Of a stretch of 64,000 nucleotides of DNA, positions 17,239 through 25,778 are shown piece after piece (position 1 is the first letter of the stretch; each line of letters starts with the position of its first letter). The notes below the pieces were generated by a model. It saw only the letters and a list, made by a program, of their open reading frames with translations. It ran no database searches and was not told the DNA's origin. Source of the DNA: Streptomyces sp. NBC_00377. GTDB taxonomy: Bacteria; Actinomycetota; Actinomycetes; Streptomycetales; Streptomycetaceae. Both the position numbers and the translations under genes were made by a program. The stretch covers positions 5,642,001 to 5,706,000 of the forward strand of contig NZ_CP107958.1 in NCBI RefSeq assembly GCF_036075115.1, given 5' to 3'.

Positions 17239-17559
17239 ATGGCCTGGGTTCTGCTTGTCGTCGCCGGTCTGCTCGAGGTCGGCTGGTCGGTCGGGATGAA
17301 GTACACGGACGGGTTCACGCGGCTCGTCCCGAGTCTGTTCACCGGCTCCGGCATCGTCGCGAGCATGCTGCTGCTGTCGTACGCCGCCCGTTCTCTGCCC
17401 ATCGGCACCGCGTACGGCGTGTGGGTGGGGATCGGGGCGGCGGGGGCGGCGGTGGTCGGCATGGTGGTGCTGGGGGAGCCGGTGACCGCCGCCCGCATCT
17501 TCTTCGTGGGTCTGCTGCTGGTCGCCGTGGTGGGGCTCAAGGCGACCAGCGGTCACTGA
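17239..17559 (+). CDS. SMR-family guanidinium exporter (Gdx/SugE type)
   Basis: A 106-residue protein with four membrane helices. The membrane-embedded Glu13 in VAGLLEVGWSVGMKYTDGFT, GTAYGVWVGIGAAGAAVVGM and LGEPVTAARIFFVGLLL are typical of the SugE/Gdx subgroup, which exports guanidinium against protons as an antiparallel dimer. The subgroup call is strengthened by the guanidine-III riboswitch directly upstream. ATG at 17239 is used, after GGAGGTGCCTGTC; the longer open frame runs through the riboswitch and is not coding. A single gene is present, so the protein must be a homodimer. Confidence 0.92.
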   Translation: MAWVLLVVAGLLEVGWSVGMKYTDGFTRLVPSLFTGSGIVASMLLLSYAARSLPIGTAYGVWVGIGAAGAAVVGMVVLGEPVTAARIFFVGLLLVAVVGLKATSGH

Positions 17560-17581
17560 GGTACGGCGGCCGCCGGGCCGG

Positions 17582-20017
17582 TCAGTCCCGGCGGGTGGCG
17601 GTGAGCTGGGGGCCGACGGTCGTTCCCTCACTGTTGCCGCCGTCTCCGCCCGGGCCGTCGGTGGCGCCGGCCGATGTGTTGCCGTCGGTGGTGCCGGAGC
17701 TGGTGCCCGAGGTCGTTCCGCTGTTCGTCCCGCCGCCGTCGGTGGTGCCGGTGGACGTGTTGCCGGTGGTGGCGCCACCGTTGGCTGCGCCGGAGGTGGT
17801 GTCTCCGTTCGTGCCGCCGGTGGTGGTCGCGGTGCCGCCCGTCTGGCCCTGGGTCTGGCCCTGCGGCCGGCCCTGGGTCTCGTCTCCGCTCGGCGTGCTG
17901 CCGCCGGTCTCGTCGGCGCTGGGCTCCTCCGAGGAGGGCGGGGACGAGGGGTAGGCGGTCTCCTCGCCGCCGTCCTGGATCTGGAGGTTGAAGTCCGACT
18001 CGGGGGTGCCCTTCAGGGCGTTCTTGGTGAACTGGGCCCAGATCTCGGTGGGCACGCCGCCGCCGTTGATGCGGGCCAGGCCCATCGCGCCCTTGAGGGA
18101 CTTGTGGGCGGCGGTCTTCGGGTCCTGGCCCATGACCGCGACCACGGTGGCGAGGTCGGGGGTGTAGCCGGCGAACCAGGCGGCGGTGTCCTCCTCGGCG
18201 GTGCCGGTCTTGCCGGCGGCGGGGCGGCCGGCGGCCTGGGCCGCGGTGGCGGTGCCGTTCTGGACGACGCTGCGCAGGACGGAGGTGGTGGTGTCGGCGG
18301 CCTCGCGGCTGACGACCTGGGAGGCCTTCTGCGCGGGCAGGTCCACCACGTCGGAGCCGTCCTTGGTGACCTTCTCGATCAGGGTGTACGTGCCGTGCTT
18401 GCCGTGGTTGGCGAGGGTGGCGTAGGCCTCCGCCATGTCCAGGACGCTGGCGGTGGCCGTGCCCAGCGCGATGGAGGGGTAGGGCTGGAGGTCGGGGGTG
18501 TCGGTGGGCAGGCCGAGGTCGATCGCGGTCTGTTTGACCTTGGCGGGGCCGACATCGACGGCCATCTGCGCGTACACCGAGTTGACCGACTTGTCGGTGG
18601 CGGTGCGCACGTTGATGTTGCCGTAGTTGACGTAGTCCTCGTTCTCGGGGGCGTAGGTGCCGCCGCTCCAGCCCTGGATGGGGCGCTTGTTGGTGCCGTC
18701 GTAGATCGTGTTGGGGGTGATCTGGCGGCCGTCCTGGGTCTCGGAGCCGTTCTCGACGGCCGAGGTGAAGACGAAGGGCTTGAAGGTGGAGCCGACCTGG
18801 AAGTCCTGGCGGGTGGCGTTGTTGGTGTACTGCTTGATGTAGTCGATGCCGCCGTACAGGGCGAGGACCTTGCCGGTCTTGGGTTCGACTGCGGCGCCGC
18901 CGGCGCGGACGTAGGTGTCGACCTTGCGGTTCTTCTTGTCGAGCTTCTTCATCAGCTTGTCGTTGACGGCGTCGACGAAGGCGTTCTGCTTCTTCTTGTC
19001 GATGGTGGTGGTGATGCGGTAGCCGCCGGTGTCGAGTTCGTCCTGGGTGACGATCTTGTTCTCGCGCAGGTAGTCCTTGATCGCGTTGACGAGGTAGCCG
19101 CGCTGCCCGGACATGCCGGTGTCGGCGCCGGAGGTCTCCTTGACCGCGGGGAACTTCATGCCGGTGCGTGCGGACTGGCTGAGCCAGCCCTTGGTGACCA
19201 TGCCGTCGAGGACGTAGTTCCAGCGGGCCTCGGCGGCCTTGCGGTTCTCGGGGTGGGCGATGATGTCGTATTCGCTGGGCGCGTTGACCAGGGCGGCGAG
19301 GTAGGCGCCCTGGGCGGGGGTGAGCTTGGCGGCCTCGATGCCGAAGTAGGCCTTGGCGGCGGCCTGCATTCCGTAGGCGTTGCGGCCGAAGTAGCTGGTG
19401 TTGAGGTAGCCCTCGAGGATGTCGTCCTTGGAGGTCTCGTGGTCCAGCTTGATGGAGATGAAGAACTCCTTCACCTTGCGGGTGACGGTCTGTTCCTGTG
19501 CGAGGTAGTAGTTCTTCACGTACTGCTGGGTGATCGTGGAGCCGGACTGCCTGCCCTTGCCGGTGGCGGTGTTCCAGCCGGCCCGGAGCATCGCCTTGGG
19601 GTCGATGGCGGACTCGGTGTAGAAGTCGCGGTCCTCGGCGGCGAGGACGGCGTGCTGGGCGTCCTTGGAGATCTGGGCGAGGTCGACGTTCTCGCGGTTG
19701 ACCTTGCCGTCGCGGGCGATCTCGGTGCCGTCGGCGTAGAGGTAGACGTTGGACTGCTTGGTGGCGAGCGCGTTGGCCGGCGGGATCTTGACCATCGAGT
19801 AGCCGAGGACGAACAGGCCGCCGATGACCAGGACACCGAGGACGAAGGTGCCGAGCACCATCCGCCAGGTGGGCAGGAGCCGGCGCAGGCCGGTGCGCTT
19901 GGGTCGCTTCACCTTCGTGCTCTCCTTGCCTTCGCTGCCACTTCCCCCGTCACCCGCTCGGGGTGGTCCGGGTGCCGTGCCTTCGGTCGGCTGCTGCGGC
20001 TGCGGCTCGTCACTCAT
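17582..20017 (-). CDS. Bifunctional penicillin-binding protein (class A, GT51 plus transpeptidase)
   Basis: An 811-residue cell-wall synthase. It has a charged cytosolic N-terminus, one membrane helix at about residues 50-72, a GT51 glycosyltransferase (AAEDRDFYTESAIDPKAMLR near 126, GGSTITQQYVKN-like QSGSTITQQYVKNYYLAQE), and a transpeptidase with Ser in GSTFKPF (about 410), SVN in KSVNSVYAQ, and KTG in AAGKTGTAEEDT (about 600). It ends in a ~120-residue low-complexity tail of Ser, Thr, Gly and Asn, probably spanning the wall. ATG at 20017, ten bases after AGGAGT, is preferred. It is convergent with the SMR gene. Confidence 0.94.
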   Translation of the reverse strand: MSDEPQPQQPTEGTAPGPPRAGDGGSGSEGKESTKVKRPKRTGLRRLLPTWRMVLGTFVLGVLVIGGLFVLGYSMVKIPPANALATKQSNVYLYADGTEIARDGKVNRENVDLAQISKDAQHAVLAAEDRDFYTESAIDPKAMLRAGWNTATGKGRQSGSTITQQYVKNYYLAQEQTVTRKVKEFFISIKLDHETSKDDILEGYLNTSYFGRNAYGMQAAAKAYFGIEAAKLTPAQGAYLAALVNAPSEYDIIAHPENRKAAEARWNYVLDGMVTKGWLSQSARTGMKFPAVKETSGADTGMSGQRGYLVNAIKDYLRENKIVTQDELDTGGYRITTTIDKKKQNAFVDAVNDKLMKKLDKKNRKVDTYVRAGGAAVEPKTGKVLALYGGIDYIKQYTNNATRQDFQVGSTFKPFVFTSAVENGSETQDGRQITPNTIYDGTNKRPIQGWSGGTYAPENEDYVNYGNINVRTATDKSVNSVYAQMAVDVGPAKVKQTAIDLGLPTDTPDLQPYPSIALGTATASVLDMAEAYATLANHGKHGTYTLIEKVTKDGSDVVDLPAQKASQVVSREAADTTTSVLRSVVQNGTATAAQAAGRPAAGKTGTAEEDTAAWFAGYTPDLATVVAVMGQDPKTAAHKSLKGAMGLARINGGGVPTEIWAQFTKNALKGTPESDFNLQIQDGGEETAYPSSPPSSEEPSADETGGSTPSGDETQGRPQGQTQGQTGGTATTTGGTNGDTTSGAANGGATTGNTSTGTTDGGGTNSGTTSGTSSGTTDGNTSAGATDGPGGDGGNSEGTTVGPQLTATRRD

Positions 20018-20313
20018 GTGTTGCAGGACTCCTGTTTCGCGTCGTACGTTCCCGTGCGCCTTCAACGCCTCTTACGTCTGTTACGCCTCGTACGCGTTCT
20101 GCGCCCCCTGCTGAAGACTCTCGCACCGAGTGTTCCGTTCCCGGCAATCGGCGCGCGTTCCGTCACATGTCCTGCGGGGCCGTCGTGCGGGTGCCGGCGT
20201 GCCGTCGTGCCCGGAAAACGCGTGGCACGCGGTCGGGGCGGCGCACTAGGCTCCTGCGCTTCGGTGTCGAAGGGGGCACGAGGGGTGACTATCGGGCGAG
20301 GAGGACGGTTGCC

Positions 20314-21114
20314 TTGGGATCGGCGCGGTTGTACGCCGCCGTCGCGTCGGGGGGTTTCAGAAGGTACGCGACCTATCGGGTGGCCACGGCCGCCGGCGTG
20401 TTCACCAACACCGTTTTCGGCCTGATCCTCGTCTACGCGTACCTGGCGCTGTGGGACGAGCGGCCGCACCTGGGGGGCTATGACCAGGCGCAGGCCGTCA
20501 CCTATGTGTGGCTGGGGCAGGCGCTGTTCGCGACGCTCGCGATCCAGGGCGGCGGTTTCGAGACCGAGCTGATGGAGCGGATCCGTACGGGTGAGGTCGC
20601 CGTCGATCTGTATCGGCCGGCCGATCTTCAGCTGTGGTGGCTGGCGAGCGACATGGGGCGGGCGTTGTTCCAGTTGCTGGGGCGGGGGGTGATTCCCTTC
20701 GTCTTCGGGGCGTTGTTCTTTCCCACGGCGTTGCCGGACGATCCGGTGATCTGGCTGGCCCTGCTGGTCTCGATCCTGCTGGCGATGGTGGTGAGTTACG
20801 GGATCCGGTTCCTGGTGGCGCTGAGCGGGTTCTGGCTGCTGGACGGTACGGGGGCGCTTCAGGTGCTGATGGTCACCGGGGTGTTCTTCTCGGGGATGGC
20901 GCTGCCGCTCAACGCCTTCCCGCAGCCGCTGGGTGATCTGGTGACGCTGCTGCCGTGGTCGGCGTTGTTGCAGATGCCCGCCGACGTGCTGATGGGGCGT
21001 GTCGCACCGTTGTCCGCGTTCGCTTTCCAGGCGGGGTGGGCGGTGGTGCTGCTGGCGGTGGGCCGGTGGGTGCAGGGGGCGGCGACGCGGCGGGTGGTGG
21101 TGCAGGGTGGGTGA
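20314..21114 (+). CDS. ABC-2 type exporter permease, first subunit
   Basis: A 266-residue membrane protein with six hydrophobic segments, starting LYAAVASGGFRRYATYRVAT. This N-terminus and the block TVFGLILVYAYLALWDERP mark the streptomycete ABC-2 permease pairs encoded beside DUF1707 proteins. The TTG at 20314 is chosen because GAGGAGG lies ten bases upstream; no ATG or GTG fits. The next permease gene starts eight bases before this stop, and an ATPase gene follows, so the three form a heteromeric exporter. The substrate is unknown. Confidence 0.85.
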   Translation: MGSARLYAAVASGGFRRYATYRVATAAGVFTNTVFGLILVYAYLALWDERPHLGGYDQAQAVTYVWLGQALFATLAIQGGGFETELMERIRTGEVAVDLYRPADLQLWWLASDMGRALFQLLGRGVIPFVFGALFFPTALPDDPVIWLALLVSILLAMVVSYGIRFLVALSGFWLLDGTGALQVLMVTGVFFSGMALPLNAFPQPLGDLVTLLPWSALLQMPADVLMGRVAPLSAFAFQAGWAVVLLAVGRWVQGAATRRVVVQGG

Positions 21115-21928
21115 GGGCGGCCGGCTGGTGGAGGGGCTGCGGGCGTACCGGCTGATCGCCGGGATGTGGATCCGTTCGACGCTGGCGTACCGGGTGTCGT
21201 TCGTCCTGACGGTGCTCGGTGGTCTGCTGGTGACGGGGCTGGACTTTGTCGCGATCCTGCTGATGTTCTCGCAGGTCGATGTCCTCGGCGGTTACACGTT
21301 GCCGGAGGTCGCCTTTCTGTACGGGGTGTCGGCGACGTCGTTCGGGTTCGCGGATCTGGCGATCGGGTCGGCGGGCCGGCTCGGCACGCGGGTGCGGGAC
21401 GGCACGCTGGACACGTTGCTGGTGCGGCCCGCGCCGGTGCTGGCGCAGGTCGCCGCGGACCGCTTCGCGCTGCGCCGGGTGGCGCGGATCGCGCAGGGCG
21501 TGCTGGTGCTGGGCTATGCGTGCGCGGCGCTGGATGTGGTCTGGACGCCGGTGAGGCTGCTGCTGGTGCCGGTGATGATGCTGTGCGGGGGGCTGATCTT
21601 CTCGGCGGTGTTCGTGGCGGGCGCGGCGTTCCAGTTCGTGGCGCAGGACGCGGCGGAGGTGCAGTCGGCGTTCACGTTCGGCGGTCAGACGCTGTTGCAG
21701 TATCCGCCGACGGTGTTCGGCCGTGAGCTGGTGCGCGGGGTGACGTTCGTGCTGCCGCTGGCGTTCGTCAACTGGGTGCCTGGTTCCTATGTGTTGGGGC
21801 GGCCGTATCCGCTGGGGCTGCCGGAGTGGGCGGTGTTCGCTCCGCCGCTGGTGGCGGCGGTGTGCTGTGCGGCGGCGGGGGTGGCGTGGCGGGCGGGTCT
21901 GCGGACGTATCGGAGCACGGGGAGTTGA
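21107..21928 (+). CDS. ABC-2 type exporter permease, second subunit
   Basis: A 273-residue polytopic membrane protein (AYRLIAGMWIRSTLAYRVSF, then several long hydrophobic segments, ending near AGVAWRAGLRTYRSTG). It is distantly similar in layout to the first permease. The GTG at 21107 overlaps the upstream stop; a GTG at 21128 is an alternative. Translation is probably coupled. It pairs with the first permease and with the ATPase encoded six bases downstream. Confidence 0.87.
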   Translation: MGEGGRLVEGLRAYRLIAGMWIRSTLAYRVSFVLTVLGGLLVTGLDFVAILLMFSQVDVLGGYTLPEVAFLYGVSATSFGFADLAIGSAGRLGTRVRDGTLDTLLVRPAPVLAQVAADRFALRRVARIAQGVLVLGYACAALDVVWTPVRLLLVPVMMLCGGLIFSAVFVAGAAFQFVAQDAAEVQSAFTFGGQTLLQYPPTVFGRELVRGVTFVLPLAFVNWVPGSYVLGRPYPLGLPEWAVFAPPLVAAVCCAAAGVAWRAGLRTYRSTGS

Positions 21929-21933
21929 GGGCG

Positions 21934-23001
21934 ATGGTGTCGGAGGGCGTGGAGCGGGCGGAGAGCGCGTTCATCGAGGTGGACCGGGTGGAGAAGGTCT
22001 TCGACGTGCGCAGGAGGACGGGTTTCCTGAAGCGGGAGCTGCGGCGGGTGCGGGCGGTGGACGCGATCTCGTTCACCGTGGCGCGCGGCGAGATGGTCGG
22101 CTACATCGGGCCGAACGGCGCGGGGAAGTCGACGACGATCAAGATGCTGACGGGGATCCTGACGCCGAGCGGGGGCCGGCTGCGGGTCGCCGGGATCGAT
22201 CCGTCGCGTGAGCGGAGGCGGCTGGCGCATCGGATCGGGGTGGTGTTCGGGCAGCGTACGACGCTGTGGTGGGACCTTCCGCTGATCGACTCCTACCGTC
22301 TGATGCACCGCATGTACCGCATCCCGGACACCCGTTACCGGGAGAACCTGGACCGGCTGGTCGAACTCCTCGATCTGTCGGCCCTGTTGGAGGTGCCGGT
22401 GCGTCAGCTGTCGCTGGGCCAGCGGATGCGGGGGGATATCGCGGCGGCGCTGCTGCACGACCCGGAGGTGCTGTACCTGGACGAGCCGACGATCGGGCTG
22501 GACGTGGTCTCCAAGGCGCGGGTGCGGGAGTTCCTGCGGGAGCTGAACACCGAGCGGGGGACGACGGTCCTGCTCACCACGCACGACCTCCAGGACATCG
22601 AGCAGCTCTGCTCGCGGGTGATGGTCATCGACCACGGTCGCCTGGTCTACGACGGCGCGCTGGCGGGGCTGCACGAGGCGGGGGAGAGCGAGCGGACGCT
22701 GGTGGTGGATCTGGAGCGGGAGTTGCCGCCGGTCGAGGTGGGGGAGGCCGCGCGGGTGGTGAGGGTGGAGGGGCCGAGGCAGTGGCTGAAGTTCCCGGCG
22801 TCGGAGTCGGCGGCTCCGCTCGTCGCCCGGATCGCGGCTCAGTACCCGCTGGTCGACCTGTCGGTGCGGGAGCCGGACATCGAGGCGGTGATCGCGAAGA
22901 TGCTGTATGCGACGGGTGACGCCCCCGGGTCTCCGTCCCCGCCGGAGCCGGAGCCGGAGCCCACGAGAGAGACCGTAGTGCCGGGGCCCGGGAACTCGTA
23001 G
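21934..23001 (+). CDS. ABC transporter ATPase subunit
   Basis: A 355-residue nucleotide-binding protein: Walker A GPNGAGKST (about residues 59-67), signature LSLGQRMRGDIAAALLHDPE, Walker B VLYLDEPTIGLD (about 179-190), switch His in LTTHDL. It belongs to the group of DRR/NatA-like ATPases that serve ABC-2 exporters. The C-terminal extension ends in a Pro/Glu-rich tail. It closes the three-gene operon with two permeases; the DUF1707 gene starts nine bases later and may belong to the same transcript. Confidence 0.94.
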   Translation: MVSEGVERAESAFIEVDRVEKVFDVRRRTGFLKRELRRVRAVDAISFTVARGEMVGYIGPNGAGKSTTIKMLTGILTPSGGRLRVAGIDPSRERRRLAHRIGVVFGQRTTLWWDLPLIDSYRLMHRMYRIPDTRYRENLDRLVELLDLSALLEVPVRQLSLGQRMRGDIAAALLHDPEVLYLDEPTIGLDVVSKARVREFLRELNTERGTTVLLTTHDLQDIEQLCSRVMVIDHGRLVYDGALAGLHEAGESERTLVVDLERELPPVEVGEAARVVRVEGPRQWLKFPASESAAPLVARIAAQYPLVDLSVREPDIEAVIAKMLYATGDAPGSPSPPEPEPEPTRETVVPGPGNS

Positions 23002-23010
23002 GCTGCTGAC

Positions 23011-23832
23011 ATGACCGACGACGCAGCCCCGGGCCTGCCGGATCTCCGTGCCTCCGACGCCGATCGTGAGCGGGTCGCCGAGGTCCTGCGGGACGCCCTC
23101 GCGGAGGGCCGTCTCGACATGGCGGAGTTCGAGGAACGGCTGGAGGAGACGTACAAGGCGCGCACCTACGGGGAGTTGACGCCGATCACCCGGGACCTGC
23201 CGGTCGCCGGGGTGGTGCCCCCGCCGGTCGTGTCACTGAACAAGGAGCCTCCCGCTGACGGGAGTTGGGCGGGGCGGGTGGTGGGCGGCGAGGGTTCGTC
23301 GACCTGGGCGGTGGCCGTGCTGTCCGGCTTCCAGCGCAGGGGCCGCTGGACGGTTCCCCGGCGTTTCACCTGCTTCGCGTTCTGGGGCGGCGGGGAGATC
23401 GACCTGCGCGAGGCGGACTTCGCCGCCGGTGAGGTCGAGATCAACTGTGTCGCGATCATGGGCGGGGTGCAGATCATCGTCCCGCCGGGGGTGGAGGTCG
23501 TCGTCCGCGGGATCGGTGTGATGGGCGGCTTCGACCAGGGGCAGAGCGATGAGCACGGGCACCCCGACGCGCCGCGGGTGGTCGTCGGCGGGTTCGCCTT
23601 CTGGGGCGGGGTCGGTGTCGAGCGCAAGAAGACGCGGGCCGCCCGGCGGCAGGAGAAGCTCGACCGCAAGGCGGCGAAGCGCGAGCTGCGCGCGGCTTCC
23701 CGGGACGACGCGCACGACGCCCGGGTGCGGATGCTGGAGGGACACAAGGACGTCCTGCGGGGGCATCGCCACGGCCACGCGAGCGGGTCGGGCTCCCGCG
23801 AGGAGCAGCGGGAGCACCGTTACGAGGACTGA
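23011..23832 (+). CDS. DUF1707 protein with LiaF-like C-terminal domain
   Basis: A 273-residue protein. Residues 14-60 (LRASDADRERVAEVLRDALA, EGRLDMAEFEERLEETYKAR) are the DUF1707 (SHOCT-like) helical domain. After a linker comes a beta-rich region (FTCFAFWGGGEIDLREADFA, VAIMGGVQIIVPPGVEVVV) like the LiaF/DUF2154 cell-wall-stress-response domain, then a basic helical tail. No membrane segment is present. Function is unknown; in Bacillus LiaF controls a cell-envelope two-component system. It directly follows the ABC exporter genes. Confidence 0.87.
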   Translation: MTDDAAPGLPDLRASDADRERVAEVLRDALAEGRLDMAEFEERLEETYKARTYGELTPITRDLPVAGVVPPPVVSLNKEPPADGSWAGRVVGGEGSSTWAVAVLSGFQRRGRWTVPRRFTCFAFWGGGEIDLREADFAAGEVEINCVAIMGGVQIIVPPGVEVVVRGIGVMGGFDQGQSDEHGHPDAPRVVVGGFAFWGGVGVERKKTRAARRQEKLDRKAAKRELRAASRDDAHDARVRMLEGHKDVLRGHRHGHASGSGSREEQREHRYED

Positions 23833-24004
23833 GGGTCGCCTGCTGCCCGCGGCCGCCGTCGGGGCGGGACGGTGAGGGCGCGCGGCGGCAGGACGGTCGT
23901 CGTCGGGAGGTATCGGCTGTGGCGGGGCTGACGGTCCTCGTGCGGCCCGGGGTTGCCCCGGCGTGCGACGGCGGCCCCGGCCGGGCGGGGGCCGACGGCT
24001 GCCA

Positions 24005-24194
24005 GTGCCGTGACCGCAAGGGTTGCCGGGAAGCTCGCGGCGTCCGGTGCGGTGCATCGCAAGGCGGAGCATCGCCCGCGTACCGGATGTACTCGGGTGA
24101 GGCGACAACGCGGCGTGGGGGCACCCCCGGCCGAAGGCTGGGGGAGTGCCGTGCCGGGCGTCGCGAGCCGGTGAACCCTTCCCGGTCACGGCAC
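24005..24194 (-). repeat. Dispersed palindromic repeat, copy B, with terminal inverted repeats
   Basis: The core at 24036-24154 is the reverse complement of copy A at 8365-8515 (about 90% by eye over 100 bases). Its edges form an imperfect ~25-bp inverted repeat: GTGCCGTGACCGCAAGGGTT from 24005 inward, matched by GTGCCGTGACCGGGAAGGGT read from 24194 on the other strand. The whole 190-base unit therefore looks like a MITE-type element. It fills the space between the convergent DUF1707 and SGNH hydrolase genes, and its end touches the latter's stop codon. No gene is seen in 23833-24193. Confidence 0.72.
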
Positions 24195-25555
24195 TAGAGC
24201 CGGGCGGGCGCCGATCCCTTCAGCTTCGTCAGGGCGATGGTCCCGGCCATCTTGCGGTAGCCGCGGTCGCTGGGGTGCAGATGGTCGCCCGAGTCGTACT
24301 CCGCGCGCAGGCTGCGCGGGTCGTACGGGTCGCGCAGCGCCTCGTCGAAGTCGACGACCTCGTCGAACACCGCGTCCGACCGGATCGCCCGGTTGATCCG
24401 CTGCCGCACGTCCTCGCGGGCGGCGGTGTACCCGCGGTGGCCGCGGAAGGGTGTGAGGGTGCCGCCAACGACCTTGACGCCGTGGGCGTGGGCCCGTTCG
24501 ACGAGGGTGCGCAGACCGTCCACGACCTTCTGCGGGTCGGCGAGCAGCGGGTCGCGCAGGATGTCGTTGATGCCGAGGTCGATGACGACGACCTTGGCGT
24601 TCGTGCGGCCGAGGACGTCCCGGTCGAAGCGGTTGAGGCCGGCCGCACCGCGGCGGGGGTCGTCGACGAGGACGCGGTTGCCGCTGATGCCCTCGTTGAC
24701 GACGCCGTAGCGGGGGGCGTCCCCGCCGGCGGCGACGCTCTCCCGCAACCGGTCGGCGAGGACGTCGGGCCAGCGGCGGTTCGCGCCCTGCGTGGAGGTG
24801 ACGCCGTCGGTGATGGAGTCGCCGAAGGCGACGACGGTGCCGTCGGCCTCGTTGCTGAGCACGTCCAGCGCGGTCAGGTAGCGCCAGTACGGGCCGGCTC
24901 CGGTGAACGCGGCGCCGGTCACGTCCTCGGTGGACTCGCCCTCGGCGACGTAGCTGGTCTGCCTGGCGTGCGGGTGGTAGGTGACCGGGCCGGCGGAAGT
25001 GGGCGCGTAGACGCTGACCAGGATGTCGGAGTCGTGCGGGACGGCGACGCCGACGGCGTCGCTGACCGTCTGCCCGCCGGCCGGGACGACGACCGTGGTG
25101 GCCCCGCCGAAGGTGAGCCGGCGCAGCGTGTCGGGCACCGCGGCCGCGCTCCCGCCGTCGGCCGCGACGGCGAGGGTGGCGTGCGTCACGGTGAGGGGGC
25201 CGGTGCCGTAGAGATTGGACAGTGTGACGCGGGCACTCGTCCCGCCGACGCTGGTGTGCACGACGTTGCGGACCGTGCGGCCCGCCGTGCCGCCGTCCGC
25301 GGTCCCCCGTTCGCCGCCGACCGGGGCGGCCCCCCAGGTGCCGACCCAGACGCCCGTCGAGACGGGGGCGGCGTCACCGGGACCGGGAGCCGCGGCGAGG
25401 GGCACTTCGCGGGGACCGCGCCCGGGACCGTGGTCGGAGGCGACGGTGACGTACAGGGCGGCGGACAGGCCCACGACAAGGGCGACGATCGCCGACAGGA
25501 GGGCGCCGTGCCGCGTGCGGGGCACCCCCGCACCACCGACGTTTCGCCTGGTCAT
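24194..25555 (-). CDS. SGNH/GDSL-family secreted hydrolase
   Basis: A 453-residue exported or membrane-anchored esterase-like protein. An N-terminal hydrophobic segment (GALLSAIVALVVGLSAALYV) acts as signal or anchor. An N-terminal beta domain is followed by the SGNH domain: block I VVAFGDSITDGVTS, block II NEGISGNRVL, block III VVIDLGINDIL, block V DSGDHLHPSDRGY. It resembles bacterial rhamnogalacturonan-acetylesterase and GDSL lipase relatives that act on acyl or acetyl esters; the substrate cannot be read. The stop codon touches the end of repeat B. Confidence 0.92.
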   Translation of the reverse strand: MTRRNVGGAGVPRTRHGALLSAIVALVVGLSAALYVTVASDHGPGRGPREVPLAAAPGPGDAAPVSTGVWVGTWGAAPVGGERGTADGGTAGRTVRNVVHTSVGGTSARVTLSNLYGTGPLTVTHATLAVAADGGSAAAVPDTLRRLTFGGATTVVVPAGGQTVSDAVGVAVPHDSDILVSVYAPTSAGPVTYHPHARQTSYVAEGESTEDVTGAAFTGAGPYWRYLTALDVLSNEADGTVVAFGDSITDGVTSTQGANRRWPDVLADRLRESVAAGGDAPRYGVVNEGISGNRVLVDDPRRGAAGLNRFDRDVLGRTNAKVVVIDLGINDILRDPLLADPQKVVDGLRTLVERAHAHGVKVVGGTLTPFRGHRGYTAAREDVRQRINRAIRSDAVFDEVVDFDEALRDPYDPRSLRAEYDSGDHLHPSDRGYRKMAGTIALTKLKGSAPARL

Positions 25556-25692
25556 GCGGGTGTGGTTCTCCTCGGTGAAGGGAGCGGGACGGCTCCGGGT
25601 CCTACGGGCACCCGTTCACGGGGCATGTGTTCCTACGGGTATGCCTGCATACGGGAGTTCACCGTCGAGCTCCCCCCCCTGACAGACGCCGG

Positions 25693-25704
25693 GAACTCTT
25701 GTTC
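25693..25704. promoter_or_regulatory. Possible LexA (SOS) box upstream of the DUF445 gene
   Basis: GAACTCTTGTTC fits the GAAC-N4-GTTC LexA core. It lies about 85 bases before the DUF445 start, just upstream of a CAATAT -10-like element at about 25730. An 8-base exact match is expected about once by chance in a window of this size, so this is only a candidate. Confidence 0.3.
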
Positions 25705-25778
25705 CGTTCCGGGAGTCGGTCAAGCAGGGACAATATCTGCGTGCGGGCACGGGTGGCACGCGGCGTCGACCGGAACGG

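Noticed and set aside
18104-20425. A 773-codon open frame opposite the penicillin-binding protein gene
   Set aside because: It is the antisense shadow of a well-supported class A PBP and consists of Gly/Val/Leu/Asp-rich nonsense.
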